From positions 1-34,395 of the forward strand of contig JAQWNZ010000013.1 in the NCBI GenBank assembly GCA_029246125.1: DNA of 34,395 bases, written 5' to 3'. A program made the translations under genes and the position numbers. Numbering within the stretch: position 1 is the stretch's first letter; each line of letters begins with the position of its first letter. Under the pieces are notes generated by a model. That model was not told the origin of the DNA. It saw only the letters and a program-made list of their open reading frames with translations, and made no database searches. This document shows, piece by piece, positions 33,975 through 34,395 of this stretch. This DNA comes from Flavobacteriaceae bacterium (GTDB taxonomy: Bacteria; Bacteroidota; Bacteroidia; Flavobacteriales; Flavobacteriaceae).

Positions 33975-34117
33975 ATATTATTTTATAAATGAGAAGTAAA
34001 CGTTACTTAATTTTTATTTATAAATTAAATTTATTAGACTATACAAATAGCAAAATGTAACATCATTGTGTTTAGAAATATTAAATCATTACTGTGTTAT
34101 ATTTTTTATAATTCAGA

Positions 34118-34390
34118 TTACGAGTTTTTCATTTTAATTAAACTATTAAAAAATTCTTCAAATTTTATTTTCCCTTTTTTTGTAATTGAACAACTAGTTT
34201 TAGGGTAATTATTACTAAATGTTTTTTCAATTTCAATATATTTTTCTTCTTTTAATTTTTTCAATTGAATGCTCAAATTACCCTGAGTAGATTCAGTTAC
34301 TTTTTTTAAATAATTAAAATCACATTGACTTTTATTAATTAAAGATGACATGATTTTTAATCTGATAGGATTAAATAAGAACTTATCCAT
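34118..34390 (-). CDS. Small winged-helix transcriptional regulator (ArsR/MarR-like)
   Basis: 90 residues of a single winged helix-turn-helix domain: NPIRLKIMSSLINKSQCDFN, then the recognition-helix region TESTQGNLSIQLKKLKEEKY and the wing SNNYPKTSCSITKKGKIKF. This matches the small stand-alone DNA-binding proteins of Bacteroidota related to ArsR/MarR. It has no sensor domain and no metal-binding cysteine pair. The ATG lies 5 bp from the window edge and the frame stays open upstream, so a few N-terminal residues may be missing. It lies upstream of the export operon on the same strand; control of that operon is possible but unproven. Base composition is even more AT-rich than its neighbours. 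Confidence 0.8.
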   Translation of the reverse strand: MDKFLFNPIRLKIMSSLINKSQCDFNYLKKVTESTQGNLSIQLKKLKEEKYIEIEKTFSNNYPKTSCSITKKGKIKFEEFFNSLIKMKNS

Positions 34391-34395
34391 CTGGA

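Noticed and set aside
1-34395. CRISPR array, insertion sequence, phage or defence genes
   Set aside because: No regularly spaced repeats, transposase, integrase or nuclease-toxin genes were seen on either strand.

Overview
The window looks like a chromosomal segment of a marine-type member of the Flavobacteriaceae (Bacteroidota). The DNA is AT-rich and tightly packed. Ribosome binding sites are mostly not of the Shine-Dalgarno kind, several genes are preceded by the Bacteroidota -7 promoter box TAnnTTTG, one secreted protease carries a type IX secretion sorting domain, and the gene orders (prs-rplY-pth; ribF-serS-DUF4286-rsmA-mgtE; DUF6089-uppS-bamA-ompH-ompH) are typical of flavobacteria. 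No insertion sequence, phage gene, CRISPR array or rRNA operon was seen. No stretch longer than about 300 bases lacks a gene; the largest gaps (about 250 bases each, 1263-1515 and 3268-3515) hold a diverged repeat described below.

Layout. 1-3597 (minus strand) is an accessory-looking block: a lipoprotein S9 peptidase cut by the window edge, a secreted alpha/beta-hydrolase esterase, a secreted two-domain protein of unknown function, and a tRNA-Leu(CAA). 3715-5984 (plus) is prs, rplY/ctc and pth; the pth frame carries one in-frame amber codon. 5987-10497 (minus) is a large T9SS-exported M12B-like metalloprotease translationally coupled to an Fn3-like lipoprotein. 10598-16223 (plus) is ribF, serS, DUF4286, rsmA, mgtE and a D-2-hydroxyacid dehydrogenase. 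16220-19539 (minus) is two overlapping pairs, GNAT plus aspartate kinase and pdxJ plus an alpha/beta hydrolase. 19673-25747 (plus) is nadK followed by an envelope-biogenesis cluster (DUF6089 protein, uppS, bamA, two OmpH/Skp-like chaperones). 25811-28009 is a gamma-carbonic-anhydrase-like protein (minus), a NifU-type Fe-S scaffold (plus) and tsaB (minus). 28118-33946 (minus) is a complete five-gene MacAB-TolC-like tripartite ABC export operon, with a small winged-helix regulator upstream at the window edge.

How the genes work together: most are core functions (PRPP, translation, flavin, NADP, PLP, peptidoglycan lipid carrier, outer-membrane assembly). The export operon encodes the ATPase, two separate permeases, the periplasmic adaptor and the outer-membrane channel, which is a whole pump. 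The bamA cluster couples beta-barrel insertion with its periplasmic chaperones and the undecaprenyl carrier.

Most worth a second look: (1) a diverged repeat of about 95 bp with two matching potential hairpins, present once upstream of each of two minus-strand genes; (2) the amber codon inside pth, which replaces exactly one residue of an otherwise intact essential gene; (3) the lack of a standard start codon for bamA, where an ATT would give an ideal signal peptide; (4) very short spacing between -7 boxes and start codons. No clearly new multi-gene system was recognised.
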